DNA of 64,000 nt from Sorghum bicolor (Eukaryota > Streptophyta > Magnoliopsida > Poales > Poaceae), in NCBI RefSeq assembly GCF_000003195.3, contig NC_012877.2, positions 8,968,855 through 9,032,854 of the forward strand. The letters are read 5' to 3'. The notes beneath the pieces were generated by a model. The model saw only the letters and a list, made by a program, of their open reading frames with translations, searched no databases and was not told the origin of the DNA. A program made the position numbers and the translations under genes. Below, one piece after another: positions 1-11,646 of the stretch; position 1 is the stretch's first letter; the number at the start of each line of letters is the position of its first letter.

Positions 1-866
1 TCTTACAATGCTCACAATTCCTTGATTCAAGATTTATGAGACTTATGATAAAAGATTATTAGCAAGGATTGATAAGGAGAATGAAGGTAGGTTCTTCAAT
101 GTTATTTCAAGCTCTATGATGAGAGTTGGTAAAATAAGTGTAGACTAACAAGGGTCAACTTAGAAAAATAATGGTGGGTCACAAGAAACACAAAGATCGA
201 TGACAAGAAAAATAGACTGAAAGGATGAAGTTGACCTTTAGATCATTATATTATAAAGTAAATGATCAAGTGGCAAGGACTAACAAAAGAGCATAAGAGG
301 ATGATGATTGATGATAGAAAAGATAAAGTTTGATATACAAGAAAGAGGTATACAAGAAAGCTAAGATTGATCATAAGATAGAAAAGATTGATTATTAGAT
401 CTTTATGTCTTGAAACTTGAGATACATGAGATAGATGACGGTAGCGGACGCTACCCCACTTAACAAGATTGTGCTACTACTCAAGATGGTACCTTTCATT
501 CCTCCTCTAAAACACAAGAACAGAGATGACACACAAATAACACATCAAGCAAGACAAGCACACATCACATCATCGAATCTATGTTTCCTTCTCTTCAACT
601 GGTAGGCATCCTAAAGAGTGGATTATAGATGATGAAAGGCCATCGCAAATTTGAATAAGGTGATATCAGAAAACTTTAGTAAATCAAAAAAAATCAAGGA
701 GATAAAAAGTAATAACTCAAAGGTAGCTATCAAGGAGGAGAGGCAATGTGACAAGGATGAGAAATAGTAAAATCAATGGTCAAGGAGGTGCAAAAATAGT
801 TTCATAGCAAAATAGACTTTTCTAATCGACCAGTGCTACCTAGGCATACGTCCTACAGTCAACACT
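1..866. other. Unclassified repeat-like sequence, no gene
   Basis: A-rich, low-complexity sequence at the window edge with many short purine runs. I see no reading frame with a recognisable domain on either strand. It lies on the internal side of the primer-binding-site-like motif at 867-878, so it may be the body of a minus-strand LTR retrotransposon. That is inference from position only. Confidence 0.3.
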
Positions 867-1010
867 GCTCTGATACCACTCTGTCACACCTGGTTTTAAA
901 GAACAAAACCAGGCTAGCCATATGTGTGCCCAGAAAGTCCACACATACAACAACAGAAGCAATAGTATCAAAAACAATGTTATATAGCGGAAGCATACTT
1001 ATAATTAACA
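867..1010 (-). mobile_element. LTR/PBS junction of a decayed minus-strand LTR retrotransposon
   Basis: On the minus strand an LTR-like end (...TGTGACA) is followed after three bases by TGGTATCAGAGC, the start of a site complementary to initiator tRNA-Met. On the plus strand the motif is 867-878 and the LTR-like start TGTCACACC is at 882. The LTR seems to be only about 130 bp before sequence related to element A resumes near 1011, so it is a remnant. The family is not assigned. Confidence 0.4.
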
Positions 1011-2261
1011 CTTACATGAAGAGTTACTGTATGATGAGAGCTTAAATTCCTACCACAGCCATATATACATGCTTATTAGACTATGAACCATACCTGTACC
1101 TTTTACTGCTTATGAGCATTGAGTGTGGTCAAGCTGTGTAGACCCTTAGGAGCTTGTCATGCGGTTAAAATCAAGATTCACTTGCACGTTCACTACACAT
1201 GTTGCTTCTACTCCGGAAGTACGCATCCACATATATCCACTCATTTCCATCTCCAGAGCCACCCAAAAGTATTCTACTCCTAATCCGGGAGAGACTAGCC
1301 AAAAACATTCTCCTATTTTTGTTTTTCCTTGTGAAATAAATGCTCGAGTTATCTTGGTTACTACCACTTGTTATATTATTTCAGGAGATGAGTGCTCTAA
1401 AAAAAGAAAAAAAAAGAGAAAGGATACAAGGAAATAAAAAGGGGCAAGTGCCCGGAACCTCAAAAGAAAAGAAAAAGTGAGACGAGAGGTAAAAATGGAC
1501 AAATGTCTGATAGTACAATTAGGGGTACAAGATACCCACCTGAGAGGAAAGAAAAATAAAATATAGAGCATCTCATTCTCCTCAAAAGTTTCTAAGATCA
1601 AGAAAGGTATGTATCCCCTCAAAAGAGCAAAAAGTAGAATTAGACTTTCACCATTGTTATCACCATCATCACCATACACCATTCATTCGCCACACATGCA
1701 CATCTTGATTTGACTTATTGACTTGTTTCTCTAGATCCATGGTTTGACTATGCAATAAATGTCTTGTAAGTATGTATATTTTATCTCCCACCTATGAGCT
1801 CCAGATATCAAAGCCTTATTAAAGTAGGGTGAGAGAGAAGGCAAGATCACTATGCTTCATACCACAAATACTACATACTTTGAGAGAAGGCATATACCAT
1901 CATTGCCTTGGTAAGGATCCAGAAATACCACAAAAGAGAGATCTGAGAGAGTCATACAAGGAATCTCTGAGTTTTATTTGAAAATCTGCAAAAACTCCAG
2001 AGCTATAGCTGATCAAGAATAAGAGACATGACGCTTGACTAGACCGTTCTATCTTTTAACTGCTCAAGACAGAAGTGATGGTTACAAGTCCCATGGTGAA
2101 AGGAGTATGTTTTAAGTCTTGACGGTTTACTCTAACTTAGAGATGAGACCTTATTTGAAAGCATGTGTACCGTCAAAATTCAAAGGCATTACAACAACTT
2201 CTGATCCATCACTGAGATTATCCTTGCTTAGGGACGAGCAAGAGGTAAGCTTGGGGGAGTT
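1011..2261 (+). mobile_element. Element A: 3' internal region of an Athila-like Ty3/gypsy element
   Basis: This stretch is the reverse complement of 5399-6650 (element B) and 18991-20131 (element C). The three copies therefore show the conserved non-coding region between the coding part and the polypurine tract. Short open frames here, such as the one at 1371-1682 on the minus strand, recur in the copies but show no domain and are probably not genes. The polypurine tract AAGCTTGGGGGAG lies at 2247-2259, directly before the LTR. The rest of A lies to the left of the window or is lost. Confidence 0.7.
2247..2260 (+). other. Polypurine tract of element A
   Basis: AAGCTTGGGGGAGT lies immediately 5' of the LTR start TGTTGATGG at 2262. 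This is the expected primer site for plus-strand DNA synthesis. The same tract appears in reverse complement at 5401-5413 (B) and near 18993-19005 (C), next to the equivalent LTR ends. Confidence 0.8.
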
Positions 2262-2591
2262 TGTTGATGGTCCTTAAGTATCAAATATAATCAACAAATA
2301 AATAGAGAAAAGGACCCAAATGCAACCGACACCCGCTCGGCCTCCCGTTCGTTGCCGTGGCTTCTGGAGTCTTCTAGATGATAGAAAATTGCATGACACG
2401 TTAATATCTCTATGTAAACGCCGAGCAGGCCCGGGGACAGGGCACCCGCCCTCTCCCCTTGGGCACCCGCCCTGCTGCCAGGGCCAATCAGGCTCCATCT
2501 CGCGGATAATGCTCCACCGACCTAGAGGATTAAGGAAAACCGTGCGATTAAGGTCGGTTTGATCCAACGGCCCATATTCATTTGGAGGGAC

Positions 2592-2598
2592 TATATAA
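2592..2598 (+). promoter_or_regulatory. TATA box of element A LTR
   Basis: TATATAA lies in a GC-rich context (ctatataagcaggcccc). Equivalent motifs occur at the same place in the two full B LTRs on the minus strand (4949-4955 and 11213-11219), which supports its being the retrotransposon core promoter. Confidence 0.6.
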
Positions 2599-3136
2599 GC
2601 AGGCCCCCTGGCTCCTGGAGGAGGCACCTCTGAAACCCTAATTCATTCATTCATCTCAGGAGAAGAAGTCTCTGATAAAGCCCTAGAGCCACCACATCAA
2701 CTAGATCTCTAGTTTAGCATAGCTACATAGGAATAGAACTAGAAGGAGTCAATCTTCGATTGGTTTTCGGATCTGTCAAGAGGATTCTTGGTAACTCCTC
2801 TATTGTTCTTCATTTGTTTATCATTGTTCTTCAATATTATGAATATGACTTTGTTCTACTTCAATATATTGATTATGACTTTGCTCTACTTGTTTATATT
2901 TCCAATTATATCATTCTTAGTTTATCATAGTTATATGCTTGGCTTAGTTAGATTGGAATTATATATATGTTTAGGATCGTATAGCATTTATCCATGTGTA
3001 CAGTGGGTAAATGATAAGTATCGTGTAGGCGTGGTGCCTATACCATATTTATCTACGATTGTACCCTATGTCGGATCATGGGGTAGTTTGTGGTGGTGAC
3101 AGCTCCATTGATTCTTATATAGTCCCCCTCCCGTGT

Positions 3137-3141
3137 ATAGG
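3137..3141. repeat. Left target-site duplication of array B (ATAGG)
   Basis: ATAGG occurs directly before the first LTR base at 3142 and again directly after the last LTR base at 11641. A 5-bp duplication is what Ty3/gypsy integrase makes. Confidence 0.85.
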
Positions 3142-3463
3142 TGTTGGGTATTTTAAACGCAAACAAAAAATCCGCAAGTGCACGGATACGATGTAGCTTT
3201 CACCCGGGAGTATTCCAGAGTATCGATTTTCCACAGGGAACGTGAGTGTAGTAATTAAGATTCAAGATCGCCTAAGGATAACTATATAATTATTTTTGGT
3301 GGGAAGAGAGGAAGTTTCCTGAGAGTTCTCTAGTTGATCTAAGAATCATGAATTACTTCAAAGATTATTTATATTGGGACATCAGAGCACTAACCATAGA
3401 AAGAGATGAGAAGGGGGCTAGGAAGGTCTGACTACTGTCCTACAAACACCGATCCGAACGAGA
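3142..3463 (-). repeat. Array B left LTR, truncated
   Basis: It starts TGTTGGGTATTTTAAACG and follows the LTR at 4157 closely. The match breaks at about 3463, where sequence jumps to an internal stretch also found near 9711. About 920 bp of LTR and most of an internal region were therefore deleted. Confidence 0.75.
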
Positions 3464-4131
3464 TCATAACATGACAAAGGATGTTTTTAATGTAAAGTAC
3501 TCCCCCAAGCTTGAATTTTGCAAAATTCAAGTTTGGATGAATTTAATTCACTGTTGTATGATGATTGGTTGGACATACCTTGTGCTTGTCATTCATCCAA
3601 TCTTCTTGCTCTAATCCTGGAAAGGTTGGTGACAAGAATACCCGAAGGAATTTTTTACAATTATCCTTATATGCTCAACACACAAGGTAATATTATAAAT
3701 AATTAAAAGCTTATGTTACGATCTGATCAATGCTTATTTTAGGACACTAAACTTGTCCTAGGGAAACCATCAATTTATGTCGGCGAAGTGGTTTCCCCTC
3801 CAACGCTGACCTATATCAAGATCAACTCAACGAGATCTGCAATATTTATTATAGACATATGCATCGACAACCGCCCTTTTAAAGTTTTTATAAATAGAAA
3901 GGAAGAGGGGGTTGGAGATCTCGAATGTGGTGATGTTGGAGAGACCAATGGATTGTGAAGATGTTGCATATGAGCATGGAGTAAATGAAGTGGCTATGAA
4001 ATAAATTCCATGCTCATTAATGCTTGGAGTGAAATCCATGTGGTGTGGTGAAAATGGTAAGGTGAATGTGGTAAAAAGGAAAAGAAAAAGGATACATGGA
4101 CGACTTGATTTGAAACTAGCACAGCTACCGT

Positions 4132-4149
4132 TCCCCGGCAACGGCGCCA
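4132..4149 (-). other. Primer-binding site, tRNA-Asp type (left copy)
   Basis: The plus strand reads TCCCCGGCAACGGCGCCA, the 3' end of plant tRNA-Asp including CCA. The minus strand is therefore an 18-nt primer-binding site. It lies seven bases from the LTR start at 4157. It is not a tRNA gene, because no cloverleaf precedes it. Confidence 0.85.
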
Positions 4150-4156
4150 GAAAGCT

Positions 4157-5398
4157 TGTTGGGTATTTTAAACGCAAACAGAAAAATCCGCAAGCGCACG
4201 GATACCGATGTAGCTTTCACCCGGGAGTATTCTAGAGTATCGATTTTCCACAGGGAACGTGAGTGGTACAAATTAAGATTCAAGATCGCCCAAGGATAAC
4301 TATATAATTATTTTTGGTGGAAAGAGAGGAAGTTTCCTGAGAGTTCTCTAGTTGATCTAAGAATCAAGAATTACTTCAAAGATTATTTATATCGGGACAT
4401 CAGAGCACTAACCACAGAAAGAGATGAGAAGGGGGCTAGGATGGTCTGACTACGGTTCAACAAACACTAATCCGAACGAGGTGGAATACGTCGACCGTTA
4501 GGGCTGTCACTACCCTAGGGCTACCACAACAATCCACAGGATTGGGTGCAATTACAGGTAATTGCAAGACTAAACACCACGTCTAATCTATTAATTAGTA
4601 CTCTAATGTTGCAAAGATTAGAGCACTTGATGCAAGCGGGAATCCAATAAATAACTTGAATGTAAATAAAAGTAATTAAAGAACTCAGGATTATGAATTG
4701 AAGAACCTGGAGAACGATGAAGAACGAACTAGTTGCTGCAAAAGTACAATGTTGAGGAAGATCTGATAGATCCGGCTCCTCCTCCTCCGCTCTCCTCTTC
4801 TCTCTCCCTATTTTCTAGATTACAACTAGAACTAACTAGAACTAGAACTAGATGAACTAGAGGGATCCTCTCTACTTGGATGAAGAATTGAAACCCTAAC
4901 TTTGATTCTGTAGAAGAGGTATGATCTACAGGGGCCAGGGGGCCTTGCTTATATAGTCTTTTCAGATGAATCTGGGCCGTCAGATCAAACTGACATTAAT
5001 CGCATGGTTTTCTTTGATCCTTTAGGTCGGTGGAGCATAATCCATGAAACATGTCCTGATTGGACTCTGGAAGTGGGCGGGCACCCTCAGGACTAGGCTG
5101 GGCGCCATCAGGACTAGGGCGGGCGCCCTGTCCCTGAGCCCTCTCGGCTTCCGCTTTGTTCCCGTGGCTTCTGGAGTCTTCTAGATGATAGAAAATTGCG
5201 CGGCACATTAATATCTCTATGTAAACCCGACGTGTGGGCCTTTCCTCCGTATTTCCTGATAACCCCCTGCAGAAATAGACAAACACCAAAACTCATGGAA
5301 TTCTGCCAGATAAAACCCTAAGTCTAGGTGTTGGTTGCATATAAGTCCTTTTGCATGATTAGTTGATGGTTAAATGTGAGCATTAAGGACCGTCAACA
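4157..5398 (-). repeat. Array B middle LTR, full length
   Basis: It runs from TGTTGGGTATT to ...CCGTCAACA, 1242 bp, with a minus-strand TATA box at 4949-4955. A primer-binding site lies on its left and a polypurine tract (reverse complement, 5401-5413) on its right, so it is shared by two copies of the element. Confidence 0.85.
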
Positions 5399-6660
5399 TG
5401 CTCCCCCAAGCTTAATCTTTGCTCGTCCCTGAGCAAAGATGAACTCAAGAGTTTCTGCAGTGGTTTCATGCCTTAAAGATATACATGCATTCAAACAAGA
5501 TCTCATCTCTGGGTTAGGTTAAACTGTCAAGACTGAAAACTTACTTGTTTTACCTTTTACCATGGGACTTGTAACCGTCACTTCTGTCTTGAGCAGTTAA
5601 AAGATAGAACGATCTAGTCAAGCACCATGTCTCTTATTCTTAATCAGCTATAACTCTGGAGTTTTTGTAGATTTTCAAATAAAACTTAGAGATTCCTTGT
5701 ATGACTCTCTCAGATCTCTCTTTTGTGGTATTTCTGGATCCTTACCAAAGCAGTGATGGTATATGCCTTCTCTCAAAATATGTAGTATTTGTGGTATGAA
5801 GCATAGTGTCATTGCCTTCTCTCTCATCCTACTTCTAATAAGGCTTTTGATATCTGGGGCTCATAGGTGGGAGACAGCTAATACATACTTACAAGACATT
5901 TATTGCATAGTCAAACCATGGATCTAGAAGAACAAGTCAATAAGTCAAATCAAGATGTGCATGTGTGGCGAATGAATGGTGTATGGTGATGATGGTGATA
6001 ACAATAGTGAAAGTCTAATTCTACTTATGCTCTTTTGAGGGGATACATACCTTTCTTGCACTTTGAAGCTTTTTGAGGGGAATGAGATGCTCTATATTTT
6101 CTTTTTTTTCTTTTCTCTTAGGTGGGTATCTTGTACCCCTAATTCTACTGTCGCCTGTCGGACACTTGTCCATTTTTACCTCTCGTCTCACTTTTTTCTT
6201 TTCTTTCGAGGTTTCGGGCACTTGCCCCTTTTTATTTCCTCGTATTCTTTCTTTTTTTTCTCTCTTTTTTAGAGCACTCATCTCCTGAAATAATATAGCA
6301 AGTGGTAGTAACCAAGATAACTTGAGCATTTATTTCACAGGGAAAAACAGAAATGTTTTTGGCTATTCTCTCCCAGATTAGGAGTAGAATATTTTTAGGT
6401 GATTCTGGAGATGGAATTGAGTGGATGTATGTGGATGCGTACTTCCGGAGTAGAAGCAGCATGTATGAGTGAACGTGCAAGTGAATCTTGATTTAACCAT
6501 ATGACAAGCTCCTAAGGGTCTACACAGCTTGACCACACTCAATGCTCATAAGCAGTAAAAAAAATAAATGTGTGGCTCAAAGTCTAGCAAGCATGTATAT
6601 ATGGCTGTGGTAGGAATTTAAACTCTCATCATACAGGAACTCATTATGTGTTATTTTAAA
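5399..6660 (-). repeat. Array B 3' internal non-coding region
   Basis: It begins with the reverse-complement polypurine tract CTCCCCCAAGCTT (5401-5413). It is homologous to 18991-20131 in the same orientation and to 1011-2261 in the opposite one. It contains T-rich runs near 6105-6120 and 6245-6275. No domain is visible in its short open frames. Confidence 0.65.
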
Positions 6661-7809
6661 GATTTTCAAAGATAAAATTCTCTAGAATTCTAGCATCTCT
6701 AAGAACTGATAAACAGCAGCTCAACCTTACCATATCATATCCGTTAACAACTTAGACTTCAGATCAAGTTCTCTTCCCACAAGTTCAGGTTTAAAGCAAG
6801 CTTTAAATTATAACAGTTATGTCTAAACTTGAGAAAGATTTTAATTTTGATAACTAGTCATGGCAGAGCAACTATTCATCATTTCCATATGAGAGCTTAT
6901 CACGAGGGTTCGTAGCAAATTTTATTTATTTATTTATTTAGCAAACTAAGCAAAGATATATATATAAGTACAAAATCTTTATTTATGTTTTTATAATTAT
7001 GCATCTTTTTATTATTTGAGTAAAGTATAAACACGAGTAGAACACTTAGCTGGAAAAATGGAGGTGCTCTCCCCCAAGCTGGATTTTGACGTAATTTCTC
7101 CTGATGTAGCTAGCAGGTGGCGGAGGTGTATTTGAATATCGGCAGCAACCTGACAGGGATAAGGATGTCCTCCGTCTGCTTAGTCTTCTTTGATCCTTGA
7201 ATTCTATGGAGCTCAAATAGACAACAAAGCTTTATGGAACTAGTTAAGTGTTAGCATAAATATCTAACCTTTATCATGTTGAGCCTCCTCTAATAAGTAT
7301 TACTCTCTTTGGTAGGATCATAAATTTATTTTTATATTTTCATTTTTATAGGACAAGAATATATTTATTTTATTTTTATGCCACCACAGTGAATGTACTT
7401 ATGGGTTTTATGCCATGAGCATACTCACATGGGGCTTACTATTTTTAACATTTTTATTTTCTTTTCAAGATGATATAAACCTGATTAACTAAGCAAATTA
7501 TTTTAAATAATTGAAAGGAAAAGGTTAACTACCAAGTTTACCTCTTGGCAAGGCGTTCGGTGTTTTTGAGACCTCCGAACGGGACTCTCCGTTTTCTCAA
7601 TCGTCCTGGGATTCGCTGGATGACGTAGTCGGTGGTTCCGGCGGCGCCTGCTCTTCAGGTATAACTATCTTCTCTCTACACACCTGACTCGGTGCTACGG
7701 TCTCCTCAGGACAGTTCTATTCAAGTTGTATATCTTCAGACCTTATCACTTCTCCTTCGTAGTCTGCCCATCTATCCTTGATGATTTGCCTCCTCTGGTT
7801 GCGGTTGCA

Positions 7810-8115
7810 TCATCTTCTTCTTGTCCTGACCTGCTTAGAGTCTTCAACTATATAGTTAGAGTCAGTAAAATAGCGGCGTACCTTCTCAGAGAGGAACTGC
7901 ATGTGGACTTCTCCGGTTCCAATGTAGATGATTGCTTTAACGGTGCTGAGGAACGGTCTCCCAAGGATGATGGGGGGATCGTACTCGTCTTCTTCCATGT
8001 CAATAACCTGAAAGATCGTCTATTTTGACAGGGACATCAGTTACTATACCTTCAACCTTTCGGAATGTCTGATCTGCCATCTAGAGCTGAATGTATGTCA
8101 ATTTTAGAGGCATGG
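7810..8115 (-). pseudogene. Second retropepsin-like domain of array B
   Basis: The minus strand encodes an Athila-type protease segment. It has a MADQTFRKVEGIVTDVPVK-like stretch, then a break near 7998-8010, then EEDEYDPPIILGRPFLSTV. The ILGRPFL motif is the conserved C-terminal part of plant retroviral-type aspartic proteases. A stop and a frame change interrupt it and no D-S/T-G active site is recognisable, so it is a relic. It follows another protease segment (8330-8580) in the same element, so the domain is present twice. Confidence 0.55.
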
Positions 8116-8329
8116 TTCCAAACAGGAGCTGATAGGTGACTGCGGCCATCCTTTTTGGTCAGGAACGGTGACTTAAGTCGACGATCTTGACCTCCTTGAA
8201 CTGCAGTGACCATCTTAGCTGACTCGGTCCACATTTGCTTGTTCCTGTTCCTCCTATTGGTCCTCTTCCTTGGTTCATGTCGAGATTGCTCTGAGATTTG
8301 TGTAATCTTGTTCTTGAAGGAAAACGTCT

Positions 8330-8580
8330 CCTTCTTCCCCATTATGTAGAAACTGATCTTGGTAGCACTAGCGTAGATGACAGCTCCCGAGGTGTTCAGG
8401 AATGGCCTCCCTAGGATGACGGGTGCCCTCTCATCAGTACCAGTCTCTATCACCACGAAGTATGCTGGAGCGTATAAGGTACCAACTCGGACGTAGAGGT
8501 TCTTCAATATTCCCTTTGGGAAACTGAGTGTCCGATCTGCAAGCTGAGTAGTTAGGCCTCTGTTGATTCCAACCTTAATT
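8330..8580 (-). pseudogene. First retropepsin-like domain of array B
   Basis: The minus strand reads a stretch like GLTTQLADRTLSFPKGILKN followed by APVILGRPFLNTSGAVIY, typical of the gag-protease region of Athila/Ty3 elements. Just upstream (8580-8640) it encodes an Asn/Tyr/Gln-rich tract like the end of gag. The D-S/T-G catalytic loop is not seen and no reverse transcriptase follows, so the element would depend on proteins supplied by others. Confidence 0.6.
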
Positions 8581-8589
8581 TTGTTGAGG

Positions 8590-10387
8590 ACGGTAGTAGT
8601 AGTAGTTGTTGTTGATGTAGTTTACATCCTCAAGCATCTCAGGGCAGTGATTTCCTGAGTGTTCAGTATCTCCAGTGTGTTTGTGCTCGTAGATCTAGGT
8701 TCTTCACTTGGTGGAGTCTAGGAGTTGTAAAAGTCCTTCATATTTTGCTCAAAGTGTACCTGCTCATAGAGACAAGGCAAAGATCAAGTGCATGGGCCTT
8801 GTTGGTGGAAAACACCAATAGAACCAAAAGTGTATTTGTTCTTCTCTAACCTTAAGCATAGTGAGCAAGACAAAGTTGATGGATAATAAGATCATGAGTG
8901 TAGCATTTAAAACATTTGTCAGATCAAATCGCTCAACCTAATGGAAAGATATTCTATCTATACTTATGTTTTTTTATATATCTTCCAAAGATTGCGTGTG
9001 TAACATTTTAGTTCATATGATTAGGAGTGTAGGATCACAAAGGTGGAAGGACTAAACATATTGAATCGATTGGGTTGGTTAATCTAGAGTTGTAAATCAT
9101 ACATGTTTGTCTCTTTTATCCATGTGAATGCCAGAACCAAGGAGAAGCTTATAAAAAGTGATAATCAAGTACCTTAAGATGTTACCTTACTTGAAGAGTG
9201 ATGATACAATATCACCTTGTGGAAGCTTTCCTTTCTTAGCGGTTGTGCATCGTGCTTGTGGCACCCTCCATGGATCATCTCTTGTGAGCTATGCCTTCCT
9301 TGTGTAAATTGTTAACCTTCATACGTCTCTCTCTTTTTCTCCAATGTGAGTTTATCTCAGGACTTCCCAGGTCGATATTGAAAGTTTTCCTACAAGGGTT
9401 AGTCCAACAAAATATCCAATATCTACTATAGCATACAATCGGCTCAAAGATCAAACTAGACACCATGTCTAATTTGATTTAGAAGGGCATTTAACCTAAG
9501 CACCATGCTTAATTTAAAAACCCTTGGAAGTAAGATCAACATTCCTAACTAAGCATCATGCTTAATTAAGAGATAAATGAAACTACTCCAAACCTAGACA
9601 TATACTAAAGCAAATAAAGGTAGCATGAGAGCATTTATAGAGTTCTACTCAAGTGGAGATGAAGTAGTGTGATTAGTATTTAACAAATTGAGCATGTCTT
9701 AAAGGTAGGGACAACCAACATAGCAACATGGCAAAGGATGTTTTTAATGTAAAGTACTCCCCAAGCTTGAATTTTGCAAAATTCAAGTTTGGATGAATTT
9801 AATTCACTGTTGTATGATGATTGGTTGGACATACCTTGTGCTTGTCATTCGTCCAATCTTCTTGCTCTAATCCTGGAAAGGTTAGTGACAAGAATACCCA
9901 AAGGAATTTTTTACAATTATCCTTATATGCTCAACACACAAGGTAATGTTATAAACAATTAAAAGCTCATGTTACGATCTGATCAGTGCTTATTTTAGGA
10001 CACTAAGCTTGTCCTAGGGAAACCATCAATTTATGTCGGCGAAGTGGTTTCCCCTCCAACGCTGACCTATATCAAGATCAACTCAACGAGATCTGCAATA
10101 TTTCTTATAGACATATGCATCGACAACCGCCCTTTTAAAGTTTTTATAAATAGAAAGGAAGAGGGGGTTGGAGATCTCGAATGTGGTGATGTTGGAGAGG
10201 CCAATGGATTGTGAAGATGTTGCATATGAGCATGGAGTAAATGAAGTGGCTATGAAATAAATTCCATTCTCATTAATGCTTAGAGTGAAATCCATGTGGT
10301 GTGGTGAAAATGGTAAGGTGAATGTGGTAAAAAGGAAAAGAAAAAGGATACACGGACGACTTGATTCGAAACTAGCACAGCTACCGT
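8590..10387 (-). other. Array B 5' internal region, no intact gene
   Basis: Between the protease relics and the primer-binding site I see only short open frames. The frame at 10083-10433 overlaps the primer-binding site and is duplicated at 3827-4177, so it is unlikely to be translated. Gag would be expected here but I cannot recognise it. The stretch about 9711-10412 is repeated at about 3464-4156. Confidence 0.5.
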
Positions 10388-10405
10388 TCCCCGGCAACGG
10401 CGCCA
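10388..10405 (-). other. Primer-binding site, tRNA-Asp type (right copy)
   Basis: Same 18-nt tRNA-Asp match as at 4132-4149, seven bases from the LTR start at 10413. Confidence 0.85.
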
Positions 10406-10412
10406 GAAAGCT

Positions 10413-11641
10413 TGTTGGGTATTTTAAACGCAAACAGAAAAATCCGCAAGCGCACGGATACCGATGTAGCTTTCACCCGGGAGTATTCCAGAGTATTGAT
10501 TTTCCATAGGGAACGTGAGTGTACTAATTAAGATTCAAGACCTTCCAAAGATAACTATATAATTATTTTTGGTGGGAAGAGAGGAAGTTTCCTGAGAGTT
10601 CTCTAGTTGATCTAAGAATCAAGAATTACTTCAAAGATTATTTATATCGGGACATCAGAGCACTAACCACAGAAAGAGATGAGAAGCTAGGAAGGTCTGA
10701 CTACGGTCCTACAAATACCGATCCGAACGAGGTGGAATACGTCGACCGTTAGGGCTGTCACTACCATAGGGTACCACAACAATCTGCAGGATTGGGTGCA
10801 ATTCCAGGTAATTGCAAGACTAAACACCATGTCTAATCTATTAATTACTACTCTAATGTTGCAAAGATTAGAGCACTTATGCAAGCGGGAATCCAATAAA
10901 TAACTTGAATGTAAATAAAAGTAATTAAAGAACTCAGGATTATGAATTGAAGAACCTGGAGAACGATGAAGAACGAACTAGTTGCTGCAAAAGTACAATG
11001 TTGAGGAAGATCTGATAGATCCGGCTCCTCCTCCTCCGCTCTCCTCTTCTCTCTCCCTATTTTCTAGATTACAACTAGAACTAACTAGAACTAGAACTAG
11101 AAGAACTAGAACTAGATGAACTAGAGGGATCCTCTCTACTTGGATGAAGAATTGAAACCCTAACTTTGATTCTGTAGAAGAGGTATGATCTACAGGGGCC
11201 AGGGGGCCTTGCTTATATAGTCTTTTCAGATGAATCTGGGCCGTCAGATCAAACCGACATTAATCGTATGGTTTTCCTTGATCCTTTAGGTCGGTGGAGC
11301 AAAATCCACGAAACATGTCCTGATTGGACTCTGGAAGTGGGCGGGCGCCCTCATGACTAGGCTGGGCACCCTGTCCCTGAGCCCTCTCGGCTTCCGCTTT
11401 GTTCCTGTGGCTTCTGGAGTCTTCTAGATGATAGAAAATTGCGCGGCATGTTAATATCTCTATGTAAACCCGACGTGTGGGCCTTTCCTCCATATTTCCT
11501 GATAACCCCCTGTAGAAATAGACAAACACCAAAACTCATGGAATTCTGTCAGATAAAACCCTAAGTCTAGGTGTTGGTTGCATATAAGTCCTTTTCCATG
11601 ATTAGTTGATGGTTAAATGTGAGCATTAAGGACCGTCAACA
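10413..11641 (-). repeat. Array B right (5') LTR, full length
   Basis: It runs from TGTTGGGTATT to CCGTCAACA, 1229 bp, with a minus-strand TATA box at 11213-11219. It is nearly the same as the middle LTR. Small indels include a CTAGAA-type repeat expansion near 11100 and a loss near 11355. Confidence 0.85.
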
Positions 11642-11646
11642 ATAGG
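11642..11646. repeat. Right target-site duplication of array B (ATAGG)
   Basis: Second copy of ATAGG. The sequence after it continues the interrupted LTR of element A. Confidence 0.85.

Larger units (their letters stand above)
2262..3141 (+). repeat. Element A 3' LTR, first part (split by array B)
   Basis: It begins TGTTGATGG after the polypurine tract and is related to the LTRs of B and C read in the other orientation. It is interrupted after ATAGG (3137-3141) by array B and resumes at 11647, giving an LTR of about 1556 bp. It carries a TATA box at 2592-2598. The piece 2334-2419 is inverted relative to the other LTR copies (see findings). Confidence 0.8.
3142..11641 (-). mobile_element. Array B: tandem LTR-internal-LTR-internal-LTR Athila-like element
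   Basis: An 8.5-kb minus-strand insertion in the LTR of element A, bounded by ATAGG duplications. Read left to right it holds a truncated 3' LTR (3142 to about 3463), a short internal remnant (about 3464-4156) ending in a primer-binding site, a full LTR (4157-5398, 1242 bp), a 5.0-kb internal region (5399-10412) with a second primer-binding site, and a full LTR (10413-11641, 1229 bp). A primer-binding site complementary to tRNA-Asp and a protease-only coding remnant point to a non-autonomous Athila-type element. No reverse transcriptase or integrase is recognisable. The shared middle LTR suggests unequal recombination between copies, followed by a deletion in the left one. Confidence 0.8.

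Noticed and set aside
1371..1682. Open frame shared by elements A, B and C (also near 5970-6280 and 19576-19854)
   Set aside because: It recurs because the repeat recurs. Frames are interrupted differently in each copy and no domain is visible.
4132..4149. Possible tRNA-Asp gene
   Set aside because: Only the last 18 bases match; no anticodon or D arm precedes them, and an LTR follows. It is a primer-binding site.
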